DNA from: Litoribrevibacter albus
Lineage (GTDB): Bacteria; Pseudomonadota; Gammaproteobacteria; Pseudomonadales; Litoribrevibacteraceae
Length of the DNA: 64,000 bases
Reading direction: 5' to 3'
NCBI RefSeq assembly: GCF_030159995.1
Contig: NZ_BSNM01000016.1
Coordinates: 496,001 to 560,000, forward strand
A program made the position numbers and the translations under genes. Positions 16,891 through 26,003 of the stretch are shown here, in pieces. The notes below the pieces were generated by a model that saw only the letters and a list, made by a program, of their open reading frames with translations, was not told where the DNA came from and searched no databases. The stretch's first letter is position 1, and every line of letters begins with the position of its first letter.

Positions 16891-17730
16891 TTACTCACCA
16901 CGTTGATTCCTGTGTTCGTTGTATTCCGGTTCCATACTGACCGTCAGATCCAGATCTGCCAGTCGTTGAATAAGATAGCGCTGATAGAGTTTCGGCAGTC
17001 CACTGCCCTCAATCATCGATAAAAATCCATCAGACAAAGGCTGCTTCGATATCCAACTCAATGTCGGCAATGTTCCAAAGCAGGTCACATGCATCACCAC
17101 AAAAAACGCATACCAATCAAGTTCTGGTGTAGCCCGAGTGGCACCTCGTTTGAGCGAAGGGTGTGAATAAGACTGGCTAAACCCCCGATAAGGCAATTGA
17201 GTCAAATCACCGCCCACGATCATCGCATGACCAAAATCGATCAACTGAACAGCGTCAGCCACGTCGTCATCTTTACCAACAGATAGAATCAGGTTATTCG
17301 GTTTGATGTCGCAATGAACGATGTCCGACTTATGGCACGCCACCAAAGCATCGACCAATAGCATCAACACCCGCAGATGACCTGGAAAGGCCGGGCCTTT
17401 ACGTCGAATGACCGACGCTAATGTGGAGCCATTCGAATAACTGGTGACCATCATCAATTGATTTTCGGTCGCCACCTTGTCGATCAAACGAGGCACGCAA
17501 GACAACGGCAAAGAGGCCAGCACCTTGCATTCATTACTTAATAAATAGCGCCCGCTCTTATCGCTGCGTGCTTTGATGCAATGCCACTGCTGCGAAGGTA
17601 TATGCCACCAGCGCCACACGCCTTTACCGATTGGAAGAGGTAAGGACTGATACTCCGCAAACACCTCCTCATGAGCCAAATCAGTAGTCTCAGAGATCAA
17701 AGCATTACGAGCCTCTATGAGTGCAGTCAT
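16891..17730 (-). CDS. Soluble Ser/Thr protein kinase of the T6SS cluster
   Basis: This 279-residue Hanks-type kinase has the ATP-anchoring lysine in HCIKARS (Lys53), the catalytic loop HCDIKPNN (Asp141, Asn146) and the metal-binding DFG motif (Asp165). The glycine-rich loop is poor (LPIGKGVW). Unlike PpkA of Pseudomonas there is no transmembrane segment and no extracytoplasmic domain, so any signal must reach it from another protein. In known systems such kinases phosphorylate the FHA protein (present here) or TssL to switch the T6SS on. No PppA-type phosphatase gene is seen in the window. It starts two bases after the tssM stop, so the two are translated together. Confidence 0.88.
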   Translation of the reverse strand: MTALIEARNALISETTDLAHEEVFAEYQSLPLPIGKGVWRWWHIPSQQWHCIKARSDKSGRYLLSNECKVLASLPLSCVPRLIDKVATENQLMMVTSYSNGSTLASVIRRKGPAFPGHLRVLMLLVDALVACHKSDIVHCDIKPNNLILSVGKDDDVADAVQLIDFGHAMIVGGDLTQLPYRGFSQSYSHPSLKRGATRATPELDWYAFFVVMHVTCFGTLPTLSWISKQPLSDGFLSMIEGSGLPKLYQRYLIQRLADLDLTVSMEPEYNEHRNQRGE

Positions 17731-17731
17731 G

Positions 17732-20700
17732 CTAGATAGACTCCGGTAACCGGAAGCGATTGAAGAAGCCTTTCACAAACGGATTTACTTCGCCTTCCAC
17801 CTGCAACTGCAGCTCAATGTATTGGCCGTCTTTTTTGGTAATCAACGCACTGATGTTTTTCTCTCGGGTTAATTTGCCATCCATCGCTTCCGCTAAACGG
17901 AACCAGCTCCAATCGCCTTGATAGGACTGACTGCTCAGTGTGCTTTCATTGTTCTTCAACCAAACATCGAGCGTTCTGCTTTGGGTTTCTGCCAAAGGCC
18001 AGGTCATTCGCGTCCAGAACGCTGGGCCATGTCGATAGACAAACAGCGGTGTATCACTGCGAATCGAAAACTCGGTCAGCCCGGAACTCATGCTTTGGGT
18101 TTTCAGGGTGAAATCCACATTAAAGTTATCTGCTTCGAACAGGGCTTTTTGAATGCGCTGAGCATCGGCTTGTGCTTTCCAAAAACCAGAGTCCAGTTCA
18201 AAGGAAACACCTGGTAAAAAGGATTTTTGAACCGGCGAGCCATTATCTCGCGCGTCAAAGCCACTCAAATACGTATTGGTGAACTTTTCCAAGGTGCCTT
18301 GAGGTCCAAAAAAGGTTTTGAAGTCATTGAGATTCACACCCGCTTGTTCCTTGGCGTTAAACGGGTACAAAGCACGAATGTTTTTGCTGTAATAACGCAG
18401 CACCTTATCTTGCCAGCGCTTATTCAGATAGGTTCTCACATCTTCCATAGCAAACTGATTGGCTCGTTCTGCTACCGACAGCGTGACATCCTGCAGCAGC
18501 ACGTCGTAGTCGTAATCCGACAGGCTCTGTAACTGGGCGAGAGGGCTGTTGTTGCCGACCTCAGCCAGTTGCTTAAAGAAGAACTGGCCTCGATCATCAC
18601 TGTACATGGCCCGTTTTAACCAGTCCGCCGAATCCGCCAAATGCTGGATCAGTTTATCCAACGCATTTTGACCGGCCTTATCTTCTTCAACCAGTTGATG
18701 GTAATACTTGAACGGCTGACTGATGGTGTTAGCCACTTTGATTTTATCTTGCTGTTTCTGAGCAAGAATGGATTCGCCCTTATCCAACAAGCCGTCAGGC
18801 AGGTTCTCGGATAAGCTGGCCACGTCAACATTGTCAGACACCGCCTCAGTCGCTAACGTCTTCGTATTTTCGGCACGTTCAAATACGCTCGTCAGCTGTG
18901 TATTGAAGGTGATCATTTCATAGACACTGCGCAACGGCGATGACACAGGATCAACGCTGGCAGTAAGTTGCTCGGTCAACGCATTCCAGCTATCAACCTT
19001 TACGCCTTCGATGTTGTCTGCAAAATTCTTCCAATAGGCGATGTATTCTTCAATGTAACGACGTTTAAGCTGGCGGGTAATGCGGCTCAGTTCGGCCTTA
19101 CTGACCGAGCTACCAGCCATGTTTTCATAGGCCTTGAGTGCTTTCTCAACCAACAGGAAGTCGGTATCCAGCATCAGAGCTTCAAAGCCTTCCCGAGTGA
19201 AAATATACGGCGCCAGATAACCACTGAAACCGTCGTTGAATCGGAACACTTCGTTAAAGCTGCTGCCCAGTAAAGGTCGTAGATCCACACGGCGATTGAA
19301 CGGCGGTTGTTCCAAAATGTGTTGGTACATCAGGTCACTGACGTTTTCATTGGACAGTGAATCTTTCACTACCTGGATCAGCGCCTGATCACCTTCCGGA
19401 GGCACTACGCCTGTTTTCAGCAAGTCTTCAATTAACTCTTTGAAACGCACCAGGGTTGGACCATCGCTCTCACCTTCTTCCCGTAGTGACCCCAGGTAAT
19501 AACTCACCAAAGGTTCAATGGTCGCACGTTGATGATCGTTCAACAGCTGATGCAGATTAAACAGCACCAGCGTTTCTACTTTATTGCCCAGCTTGTTGTA
19601 GATGTAGAGATCATTTCGAAGGTAATCGCGCAGGGAGATCAATAAAATATTCTGTAGTTCAGTGCGGTACGCCTGATCCACCGCTTGGGCAATGCTTGGA
19701 TCAGGTAACCAGGACACCACATACCAAGGCTTAGGTTGATCATACACATGAGCAATGTCCCTCAGCTCTGACAAACTGAAGATCGTTGTTTGCAACTCAT
19801 CACTCTTAAACTTGCCTTCTGTAATCGAGCTTTTATAGCTATCGAGTCGGTTCAGCGCCTGAGCATCGAGCGCCTGATAGTATTGAAAGTTTGCCCACAA
19901 TAACCAGACAAACCCGGCCAGCGTCATCGCTAAACTGCCGCTGACACCAAACCGTAGCAAGGTATATAGGTTCTCGCGTCGGCTATTGACGCCAACCAAA
20001 CCGGCTTCACGCACAATATCCTGACTGAACAGTTTCTTCGCAAACATACTGCCATGAGACACCACGCTGCTGTTGGCAGACACCGTCTGATTGCCCAATC
20101 GGGAAGCCAGCAGCATCGAAAGCCGATCCACCGGAACCCCTTCACGGCTGGCGTTTACAAAGAAATAGCCCCGGAAATTTAATGCCGTTGAAAAGTGCTC
20201 TTCCAAAAACAGTTGTTGAAAGTAGTACTCGATTTCGGTTTTCAATAGCCCGAACTGATACGGCGCCACCAAAATGGATTTGCGATAGTCGGTGTTTAAT
20301 TGCAAACGTAAAAACGAATACACCTGAGACGACAGTGTGTCTTGCAGTTGGTCAAATGAATGGTTAAACCATTCCGCCTGATACCCTGCAAACTCCTCTA
20401 CCGGCATCATCGCACCAAATGGCTGCTCCAGTTTTTGTTCATCGATCACCGAAAAGAACTGACAGAAATCGGCTAACTCGACCATATCGGTAAAGACACT
20501 GTACACCGGCAGGTTCAAGCCAAAGGCCTTGTTCAACCGATTCAACAGATTGCGTTGTTCTTTGGCTTTGGTGCTGACTTCTTCATTGTTCAAATTCAAT
20601 AAGTTGGCCGCAGGTAAAGTAAACAACACACCATTGGCCGCTTGTCTCGGGCGATATCGGTTCAGTAATTTAATCACTGCGTCTAAACAGGCATCCAGTT

Positions 20701-21202
20701 CAACGTCAGAACAGACTCGGGAGTGAGCGCCCACCACGATGGCAAAATCACTGACCCAAAACGTGATCGGTAAACTAAGTTTGTCCTGCTGAACGATCTG
20801 AAAGCCCATTTGATTGAGCAACACTTCGTCCTGTTGAGGCTGCTCATTCAGCAAGAAATACCAAGGCGTTAAGCCGTATTTGTTCTTTCCCTTTTGACGC
20901 TGGCTTTGTTGCCAAAGTTGATGAAAATCGCTGTCGATCACATTCAACATCTGATCCAGCTTGTCTTTATCGCGTTTGTTCTGCTCATCCGAGGCAGATT
21001 TACGAGCGACCTTACTCATGCCCCAGGCAAGACACCATGCGACCAAGCTTCCCAATAACAGGCAGAGCAAACCACTGAGAGCGGCTTCCAGAGGGTTTGA
21101 CCATTGCCACCAGCCAAGTAGGTTAGACACCCACCAACACAGCCCGGACAATGCCAAGCCAAGGATGACATAGAGTAAAATTTCAATTTTTGAACGCTTC
21201 AT
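17732..21202 (-). CDS. tssM: T6SS membrane complex protein TssM (IcmF)
   Basis: This is an IcmF-family inner-membrane protein of about 1156 residues. It spans the envelope and links TssL to the lipoprotein TssJ. Two membrane helices at residues about 8-28 and 40-62 are followed by a cytoplasmic domain; a third helix (about 425-445) leads to the large periplasmic part and the C-terminal domain that ends at FKGFFNRFRLP. The family's usual LPWYLVIGPPGAGKTT block is replaced here by TPWYFLLNEQPQQDEVLL near residue 110, so the Walker A motif is lost. I use the ATG at 21202; a TTG one codon earlier is also in frame. The gene is tightly followed by the kinase gene. Confidence 0.93.
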   Translation of the reverse strand: MKRSKIEILLYVILGLALSGLCWWVSNLLGWWQWSNPLEAALSGLLCLLLGSLVAWCLAWGMSKVARKSASDEQNKRDKDKLDQMLNVIDSDFHQLWQQSQRQKGKNKYGLTPWYFLLNEQPQQDEVLLNQMGFQIVQQDKLSLPITFWVSDFAIVVGAHSRVCSDVELDACLDAVIKLLNRYRPRQAANGVLFTLPAANLLNLNNEEVSTKAKEQRNLLNRLNKAFGLNLPVYSVFTDMVELADFCQFFSVIDEQKLEQPFGAMMPVEEFAGYQAEWFNHSFDQLQDTLSSQVYSFLRLQLNTDYRKSILVAPYQFGLLKTEIEYYFQQLFLEEHFSTALNFRGYFFVNASREGVPVDRLSMLLASRLGNQTVSANSSVVSHGSMFAKKLFSQDIVREAGLVGVNSRRENLYTLLRFGVSGSLAMTLAGFVWLLWANFQYYQALDAQALNRLDSYKSSITEGKFKSDELQTTIFSLSELRDIAHVYDQPKPWYVVSWLPDPSIAQAVDQAYRTELQNILLISLRDYLRNDLYIYNKLGNKVETLVLFNLHQLLNDHQRATIEPLVSYYLGSLREEGESDGPTLVRFKELIEDLLKTGVVPPEGDQALIQVVKDSLSNENVSDLMYQHILEQPPFNRRVDLRPLLGSSFNEVFRFNDGFSGYLAPYIFTREGFEALMLDTDFLLVEKALKAYENMAGSSVSKAELSRITRQLKRRYIEEYIAYWKNFADNIEGVKVDSWNALTEQLTASVDPVSSPLRSVYEMITFNTQLTSVFERAENTKTLATEAVSDNVDVASLSENLPDGLLDKGESILAQKQQDKIKVANTISQPFKYYHQLVEEDKAGQNALDKLIQHLADSADWLKRAMYSDDRGQFFFKQLAEVGNNSPLAQLQSLSDYDYDVLLQDVTLSVAERANQFAMEDVRTYLNKRWQDKVLRYYSKNIRALYPFNAKEQAGVNLNDFKTFFGPQGTLEKFTNTYLSGFDARDNGSPVQKSFLPGVSFELDSGFWKAQADAQRIQKALFEADNFNVDFTLKTQSMSSGLTEFSIRSDTPLFVYRHGPAFWTRMTWPLAETQSRTLDVWLKNNESTLSSQSYQGDWSWFRLAEAMDGKLTREKNISALITKKDGQYIELQLQVEGEVNPFVKGFFNRFRLPESI

Positions 21203-21245
21203 CAATCAGAGCCCAGCCTTCCATTGGGAGTCATTTTTTTTATGA

Positions 21246-22361
21246 TTATTCATCAGCATCGTTGTGCTGTTCCGTCGGTTTGCCATACAGCCTTTCCGCC
21301 CGTTCCATTTCGTCTTCGGTGCTGTCATAGATAAACTCGGTATCCTGACCGACATTAAAATAATTCGAACTGAATTTAGGTAAGGTAATGAAATTCCTCG
21401 CCCGTTGTTCCAGAGTATTCTGATACCAAAAAGACGCGCCTCCCCAAATCAGCCCAATCGCAATGAAGAACACCAGAAACTGGCCGCCAAATCGGGCTCT
21501 GCGGTGCGGTTTACGCACAGCGGGCAACTCCATCGGAGGTACCGGGGTCATCGAAGAGGCTTTACGATAAGGATTCAGCAACAGCTCCAACTGGTGCGTT
21601 AAGGCATCCAGCTTTTCCCGGCCCCGTAATCGGTATTGCCCGCGAAAGCCCATTTTTAAAAAGATATACACCAGCTCCAGCCAGTCCATCAGTTGATTGG
21701 GCTGACGTAACGCCTTTTCGGTCACCTGGAAAAACTGCTCGCCACCGTTACGCATCCCAAATAGTTCACTGAGTAAGGTATGGTTTTCCCAACCACTGTC
21801 TTCACCCCACTCGCAATGCATAATGAATTCATCGAGCACCACACAAAATAAGAAGCAGGTTTTATCGGCCACCGACGGCGGGTAATCCAGCGCTGCAATA
21901 CGATGTTTTAGCTCGCTGATTGCCCCCTTGAGCACCTGTTGATGTTGGTGTAAGTCGTCCGGTTTGGGTATTCGGGTCACCACCACGCACATCGATAACA
22001 TTTCGGCACAGGCATTCAGCAACTTATTTTTGCTATGAAGGTAGTTCTGCAACGCGTGGGTGTTTCTCATCTGATTTTTCAGAACGTCGTTGCCTTCCAG
22101 CAAAATCCGAATGCTGTCGGTTGGACGAAACTGAGACTGTGCAAATGCGCGATTCACATCCTCACTAAAGTCATCCGACGAAAACTGATCCGCTGCGAAT
22201 CCACCGAAGGAAGGGCCTGCTCTGCTGTCCGATCTCGGCGCGCCCTGACCCGATACCGGCTCGGGCCGGACCGTTGAACGATTCTGGGGAGATGACTGCC
22301 CAACCGGTTCGCCGTTTTGGTCATAAACAATGGTATCTTCATCCAGAAAATCCGAATTCAT
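21246..22361 (-). CDS. tssL: T6SS membrane protein TssL (DotU/IcmH)
   Basis: This protein of about 371 residues has the DotU fold in its central part, with LLNACAEMLSMCVVVTRIP near residue 85 and KTCFLFCVVLDEFIMHCEWG near 150. A single membrane helix follows at about 300-320 and then a short periplasmic tail. There is no C-terminal OmpA/peptidoglycan-binding domain, so wall anchoring must come from elsewhere. The N-terminal 80 residues are low-complexity and Ser/Pro-rich. I chose the ATG at 22361, which has GGGGTAGGG just upstream and starts four bases after the tssK stop; an ATG at 22379 overlaps tssK and lacks a good site. It works with TssM and TssK to form the base of the secretion apparatus. 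Confidence 0.9.
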   Translation of the reverse strand: MNSDFLDEDTIVYDQNGEPVGQSSPQNRSTVRPEPVSGQGAPRSDSRAGPSFGGFAADQFSSDDFSEDVNRAFAQSQFRPTDSIRILLEGNDVLKNQMRNTHALQNYLHSKNKLLNACAEMLSMCVVVTRIPKPDDLHQHQQVLKGAISELKHRIAALDYPPSVADKTCFLFCVVLDEFIMHCEWGEDSGWENHTLLSELFGMRNGGEQFFQVTEKALRQPNQLMDWLELVYIFLKMGFRGQYRLRGREKLDALTHQLELLLNPYRKASSMTPVPPMELPAVRKPHRRARFGGQFLVFFIAIGLIWGGASFWYQNTLEQRARNFITLPKFSSNYFNVGQDTEFIYDSTEDEMERAERLYGKPTEQHNDADE

Positions 22362-22365
22362 ATCC

Positions 22366-23691
22366 CTACCCCAGTGCATACAGCGTTAGTTCAAGATCAG
22401 GAATACTCAGGTCAACGTGTAGCGCGATGGCTTCTCGTCGATCCACAATGTCTTTCCAGTACGGGTGATGTGTATCGATCTCAAAATAGGTCACATCGGA
22501 TTTTGGTTTCAGCTCACTCGGCGCTACCGATAACGGCGTCAAGGTGACGCCCGACAAGCTGTTGCGAACCACTTCCGCAATCTGGCTGTTGGCACTTAAT
22601 TTACAAGCTTCCGGGAAACGCTGAGCTAACATCACCGAGCCCATGCTCGATTCCACGCACAAAATAAACCGGCTGTTGGTGAGCACTGCAACATCCTGAA
22701 CCGCCACTCTCAACAGACGACGTTTCTGGAATAACGAGGTATCCCACTTGAACTCCATAACGCTGTCGTTTTGGGCCAGCGATAATTGCTCACGCAGCCT
22801 TGAGAACACCTGATTAAAGGCCGGGTGCATATTTGAAATCTGGAAAGATTCCATATCATCCGCCACCGACGGCTGATAACTGCACAACTCCGCCGACAAG
22901 GTCGATAATTGCTCATAAACTTCTTCAGTGGGCACAGAGGTGTTTTCCAGCGTTAACTTAAACCAGGGAATGTATCGGTTTAGCGTTTGTAGAAGCAGAT
23001 AATCGCGCAGCAAACTGTGTTCGCTTTGATGTTTTTGCCCGGCTTTGATGCGCTTCACCACCATATTGGCCCGGCTCAACAACAGCACCTGCATTTCTTT
23101 AAGTCGCTCGGTAATGAAGGTCGACGCTCCATAATGGCGACATGCAGGAATGAATCTCTGATCAAGAATGACACTGCCGTCTTCACGGCATTCCAGCACG
23201 CGGGCAATCGGTAACACCGTCATGCCGGTCATGTCATCGCCTTCGATCAGCAGTTCGATATTGATTTTCGAAACCTTGGTATCGATGGCACGGCTGGTGG
23301 CATCGCACGCGTCGTAGAGGCTGACCGAATCCAACGTATAACGATGACGATCCCCTTTGTCTCCATATTCAGGCTCACCCTGAACGGAAATCGGTAGCGC
23401 CAGATAAATACGTTTGTCTACCGTGGTTGAAGGCACATCCAACAACACTTCTCTTGAACACTGAAAATAGCCACCGTCCGGAAACAAACCACTGCAGCTC
23501 TTCACAGCAATCTTGCCTATTTTTAACCGCTCCAAATCAATTTGTAGCTCAGTCAAACCAACACTGCGGCCTGCACCAGCCGCAGACGTGTACTTACTGA
23601 TGTAATCGTGAAAATAACGGTCTTGTTGTTGGAAATGTTGAGGGGCGATAAACATCCCCTCACTCCAAACGATTTTATGCTCAAGTTCCAA
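22366..23691 (-). CDS. tssK: T6SS baseplate protein TssK, probable TTG start
   Basis: TssK links the baseplate to the TssL/TssM membrane complex. The family's hallmark N terminus, KIVWSEGMFIAPQHFQQQDRY, is present. The upstream in-frame codons would add a 26-residue non-homologous extension that begins inside tssJ. A TTG at 23691 with GAGAGGAA a few bases upstream gives a protein of about 441 residues beginning LELEHKIVW, the normal family length, so I use it. The next ATG (in EGMF) would cut into the conserved motif. The phage-receptor-like middle and head domains follow without breaks. It is close behind tssJ and directly before tssL. Confidence 0.88.
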   Translation of the reverse strand: MELEHKIVWSEGMFIAPQHFQQQDRYFHDYISKYTSAAGAGRSVGLTELQIDLERLKIGKIAVKSCSGLFPDGGYFQCSREVLLDVPSTTVDKRIYLALPISVQGEPEYGDKGDRHRYTLDSVSLYDACDATSRAIDTKVSKINIELLIEGDDMTGMTVLPIARVLECREDGSVILDQRFIPACRHYGASTFITERLKEMQVLLLSRANMVVKRIKAGQKHQSEHSLLRDYLLLQTLNRYIPWFKLTLENTSVPTEEVYEQLSTLSAELCSYQPSVADDMESFQISNMHPAFNQVFSRLREQLSLAQNDSVMEFKWDTSLFQKRRLLRVAVQDVAVLTNSRFILCVESSMGSVMLAQRFPEACKLSANSQIAEVVRNSLSGVTLTPLSVAPSELKPKSDVTYFEIDTHHPYWKDIVDRREAIALHVDLSIPDLELTLYALG

Positions 23692-23728
23692 AGGCTTCCT
23701 CTCTTGTCTCTTCCCGACGTTGTCCTGA

Positions 23729-24244
23729 TTAATCGTCCGTTGCTTCGGTAATCGAAACCGATAAGCCACTTACCCGAATAACCAATTGCGCCTCATTGTC
23801 TTGAGGTAACTTAATGACATCTTTTGATTTGGCGTTGTCGTAATTCGCAAACTCTGCAAACACCGCGAGATATTGCGACTGGCGATGAATGTCTAGCGTC
23901 AGCGTATGCTGTTCTCCCGGTACCAAAGGCTGGACGTTATGGAGGTCCACCAACGACCCGCCCAACACCTCAATGTCGTTTCGGTACAAATCGATGAATC
24001 CGGACTTTTGGAAGGTTCCCGATTCCGATAGTTGGTACACCCGCAATACAATCGGATGCGATTTATTGCCACCGTAAGGATTCACTTCATCCCCCACGGA
24101 AATAATCACCTGATGAGAAACAATCAACGGAATCGGCTCATTCGAAGAGCACCCCAACAGAGCCATCATTACCGCGACCAACGCCACCTGAAACGCAGAC
24201 TTAACGGCGTTTTTGGTGGTTTGCAAGTTCAATGACGCCTTCAC
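23729..24244 (-). CDS. tssJ: T6SS outer-membrane lipoprotein TssJ, GTG start
   Basis: This 171-residue lipoprotein has a lipobox ALLGC with the lipidated Cys at residue 32. It anchors TssM to the outer membrane. The body is the TssJ transthyretin-like sandwich, with NKSHPIVLRVYQLSESGTF and the acidic stretch IDLYRNDIEVLGG that contains the TssM-contact loop region. The start is a GTG that overlaps the stop of the FHA gene (GTGA) with AAGGA upstream; no ATG precedes the signal peptide. Confidence 0.92.
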   Translation of the reverse strand: MKASLNLQTTKNAVKSAFQVALVAVMMALLGCSSNEPIPLIVSHQVIISVGDEVNPYGGNKSHPIVLRVYQLSESGTFQKSGFIDLYRNDIEVLGGSLVDLHNVQPLVPGEQHTLTLDIHRQSQYLAVFAEFANYDNAKSKDVIKLPQDNEAQLVIRVSGLSVSITEATDD

Positions 24245-25254
24245 GATTGCTGATCCTTCTCCCGCAACTCTTCCACAAACATGGCCAGGAACTGCCTGCG
24301 GAAATCCCCCTGCTTCAACTTGCGGTTAAATTGCTTGCGATATAAATCCCAGTACTTTTTATCTTTGGAACCCCAACCCGATAGATAATCATCAAACTCT
24401 TCTTCCAGCGTTTGTGGCGTCAGCGTTTCTAAAAAACGATCCAGGGTAACTTGCAGGCACGCCATCAGCTTTTCACGCCCCAGATGCTCTCGTCTGGCAG
24501 GCTTTTGTTGTTCCACCAGTTTGGTCAGTAACTTGAGGTTTTCCTGAAACATTTGATGTTCTCTCGAACGAAGCGATGGTGAAGTTTCACGCGCCAGTGA
24601 CTGGGCTTCCAACACAGGAATGTCCAAGTCGTCATCCTCTGTTTGTGGCCGTTTGGCAGTAGGTTCTCTTAACGTTATTTCCTCTTCGGAAAACGGGTCG
24701 TCCCCGAACGGATCATCGGACTGAACGTGCTCCACCGAAAATTCACTGATCGGAGCTTCATCCATGTGCCCAGTTTCGCTGACAATGGTTTCTTCTTGGC
24801 CGAACGGCGACATAAAATCATCCTGATCTACAAGGTTATGCTTAAACGGCGACTCTAATGGCCCCCCTGATAGAGCTGCGGGTTTGGCTTCAACCGGGGC
24901 TTTCGCAGATGCAGGTTTCGATAGCGCCGAATTCAGGTCACTCACCAACAACACGTAGCCCCCCAGTTTAATCACGTCGCCATCAAAGAGAGCGATACGC
25001 TTGCCTTTGGTCAAAGGCTGTACATTGACGGTCAAGCCATTGGCACTACGGTTAATCAGTTCATAACCGCCAGAGCCATCGGCGCAGGGCACGATTTCAG
25101 CGTGAACCCGCGACAGAAAGCGATTAAAGTCTGGCAACACCAAGGTACAATCAAACGCGCGTCCGATGGTGCCCCCTGCACTGGGAAACGCCACCTGACG
25201 GGTCAGCACTTGTTCGTTTTCAGGCACTTCAACAAGTTGAATGCTTATGGTCAT
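24241..25254 (-). CDS. tagH: T6SS FHA-domain protein (TagH/Fha type)
   Basis: This 337-residue protein has an N-terminal forkhead-associated domain (residues about 20-105) with GRAFDCTLVLPD, the phosphothreonine-binding LSRVHAEI and INRSANGLTVN. A Ser/Glu/Asp-rich linker follows, and then the C-terminal T6SS-FHA domain with QVTLDRFLETLTPQTLEEEF and FRRQFLAMFVEEL. In Pseudomonas this type of protein is phosphorylated by PpkA and stimulates secretion. The Ser/Thr kinase gene lies downstream in the same cluster, so a phosphorylation switch is plausible. The gene overlaps its neighbours by four bases on both sides. Confidence 0.88.
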   Translation of the reverse strand: MTISIQLVEVPENEQVLTRQVAFPSAGGTIGRAFDCTLVLPDFNRFLSRVHAEIVPCADGSGGYELINRSANGLTVNVQPLTKGKRIALFDGDVIKLGGYVLLVSDLNSALSKPASAKAPVEAKPAALSGGPLESPFKHNLVDQDDFMSPFGQEETIVSETGHMDEAPISEFSVEHVQSDDPFGDDPFSEEEITLREPTAKRPQTEDDDLDIPVLEAQSLARETSPSLRSREHQMFQENLKLLTKLVEQQKPARREHLGREKLMACLQVTLDRFLETLTPQTLEEEFDDYLSGWGSKDKKYWDLYRKQFNRKLKQGDFRRQFLAMFVEELREKDQQS

Positions 25255-26003
25255 AATGAACTCTTTTTACAGCGTTCCAGTGCGCTATTAAACGTATTCA
25301 GAAACGCTGGATTTTGTTTTAAAAACTGTCTCGAAAAATGGACGCCCAGATCTTTTCTACTGTGGTGAGCACGTCGGAAGTAATCCATCGGAATTCCCAA
25401 TTTTTTAATGGAGTGCTCAAATACGCCTGTGTACTCAAGTGCCACATCCAGATCGCCTTGCCATAACATCTGCAGCAAGACATCTGCATCACGTGGTTTC
25501 TTCACCACGTTGTAGCCATTTTTCTTAAGGTATAGCCATTTCGTACTGTTAAATTTGGCCCCGTAACGCGCCTGATATTTCGCCGACTCGTCTTCAGGGT
25601 CGAGATTCACATCCGGTGCAATAAACCAGGTTAGCTCTTCATTAATCACCGGCGTCGACATCACTGCGTACTTGTTACGGGACGCGTTATTCGATCCGGT
25701 AAAGAAGGCGTCCATACGATTACTTTCAACCAATAACTGAGCCTTATCCCAACGCGTCATAGTGAACCGATACGGTTGCTGCATACGTTGCAATGCACAC
25801 TGCACCCGCTCCACCGCAATGCCGCCCATCACACCTTGATTATAGGTTTGATAAGGCGGCCAAAGTTGAGTGGCCAACAACAATCGTTCAGCCCCGAGAA
25901 CCGTATTGCTGAAAAGAAACAGCAGGCCGGAGAGCACGATCATTATTAGGTTGTTTTCAGCTTTTCTGGTCATGAATACTAAGTTCCCGGAATGACAGAT
26001 CAT
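25251..26003 (-). CDS. Periplasmic amino-acid-type binding protein inside the T6SS operon
   Basis: This 250-residue protein of the SBP_bac_3 (type 2 periplasmic binding) family carries a signal peptide. The fold is shown by LLLATQLWPPYQTYNQGVMGGIAVE after the signal sequence, WDKAQLLVESNRMDAFFTG, and DADVLLQMLWQGDLDVALE near residue 178. The start ATG overlaps the clpV stop as ATGA, matching the tight spacing of its neighbours; an ATG at 25973 (MTRKAENN) would give a neater signal peptide. There are no transporter genes beside it. Such a gene is not a standard T6SS component. It may bind a small molecule that tunes the system, which is inference. Confidence 0.78.
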   Translation of the reverse strand: MICHSGNLVFMTRKAENNLIMIVLSGLLFLFSNTVLGAERLLLATQLWPPYQTYNQGVMGGIAVERVQCALQRMQQPYRFTMTRWDKAQLLVESNRMDAFFTGSNNASRNKYAVMSTPVINEELTWFIAPDVNLDPEDESAKYQARYGAKFNSTKWLYLKKNGYNVVKKPRDADVLLQMLWQGDLDVALEYTGVFEHSIKKLGIPMDYFRRAHHSRKDLGVHFSRQFLKQNPAFLNTFNSALERCKKSSL

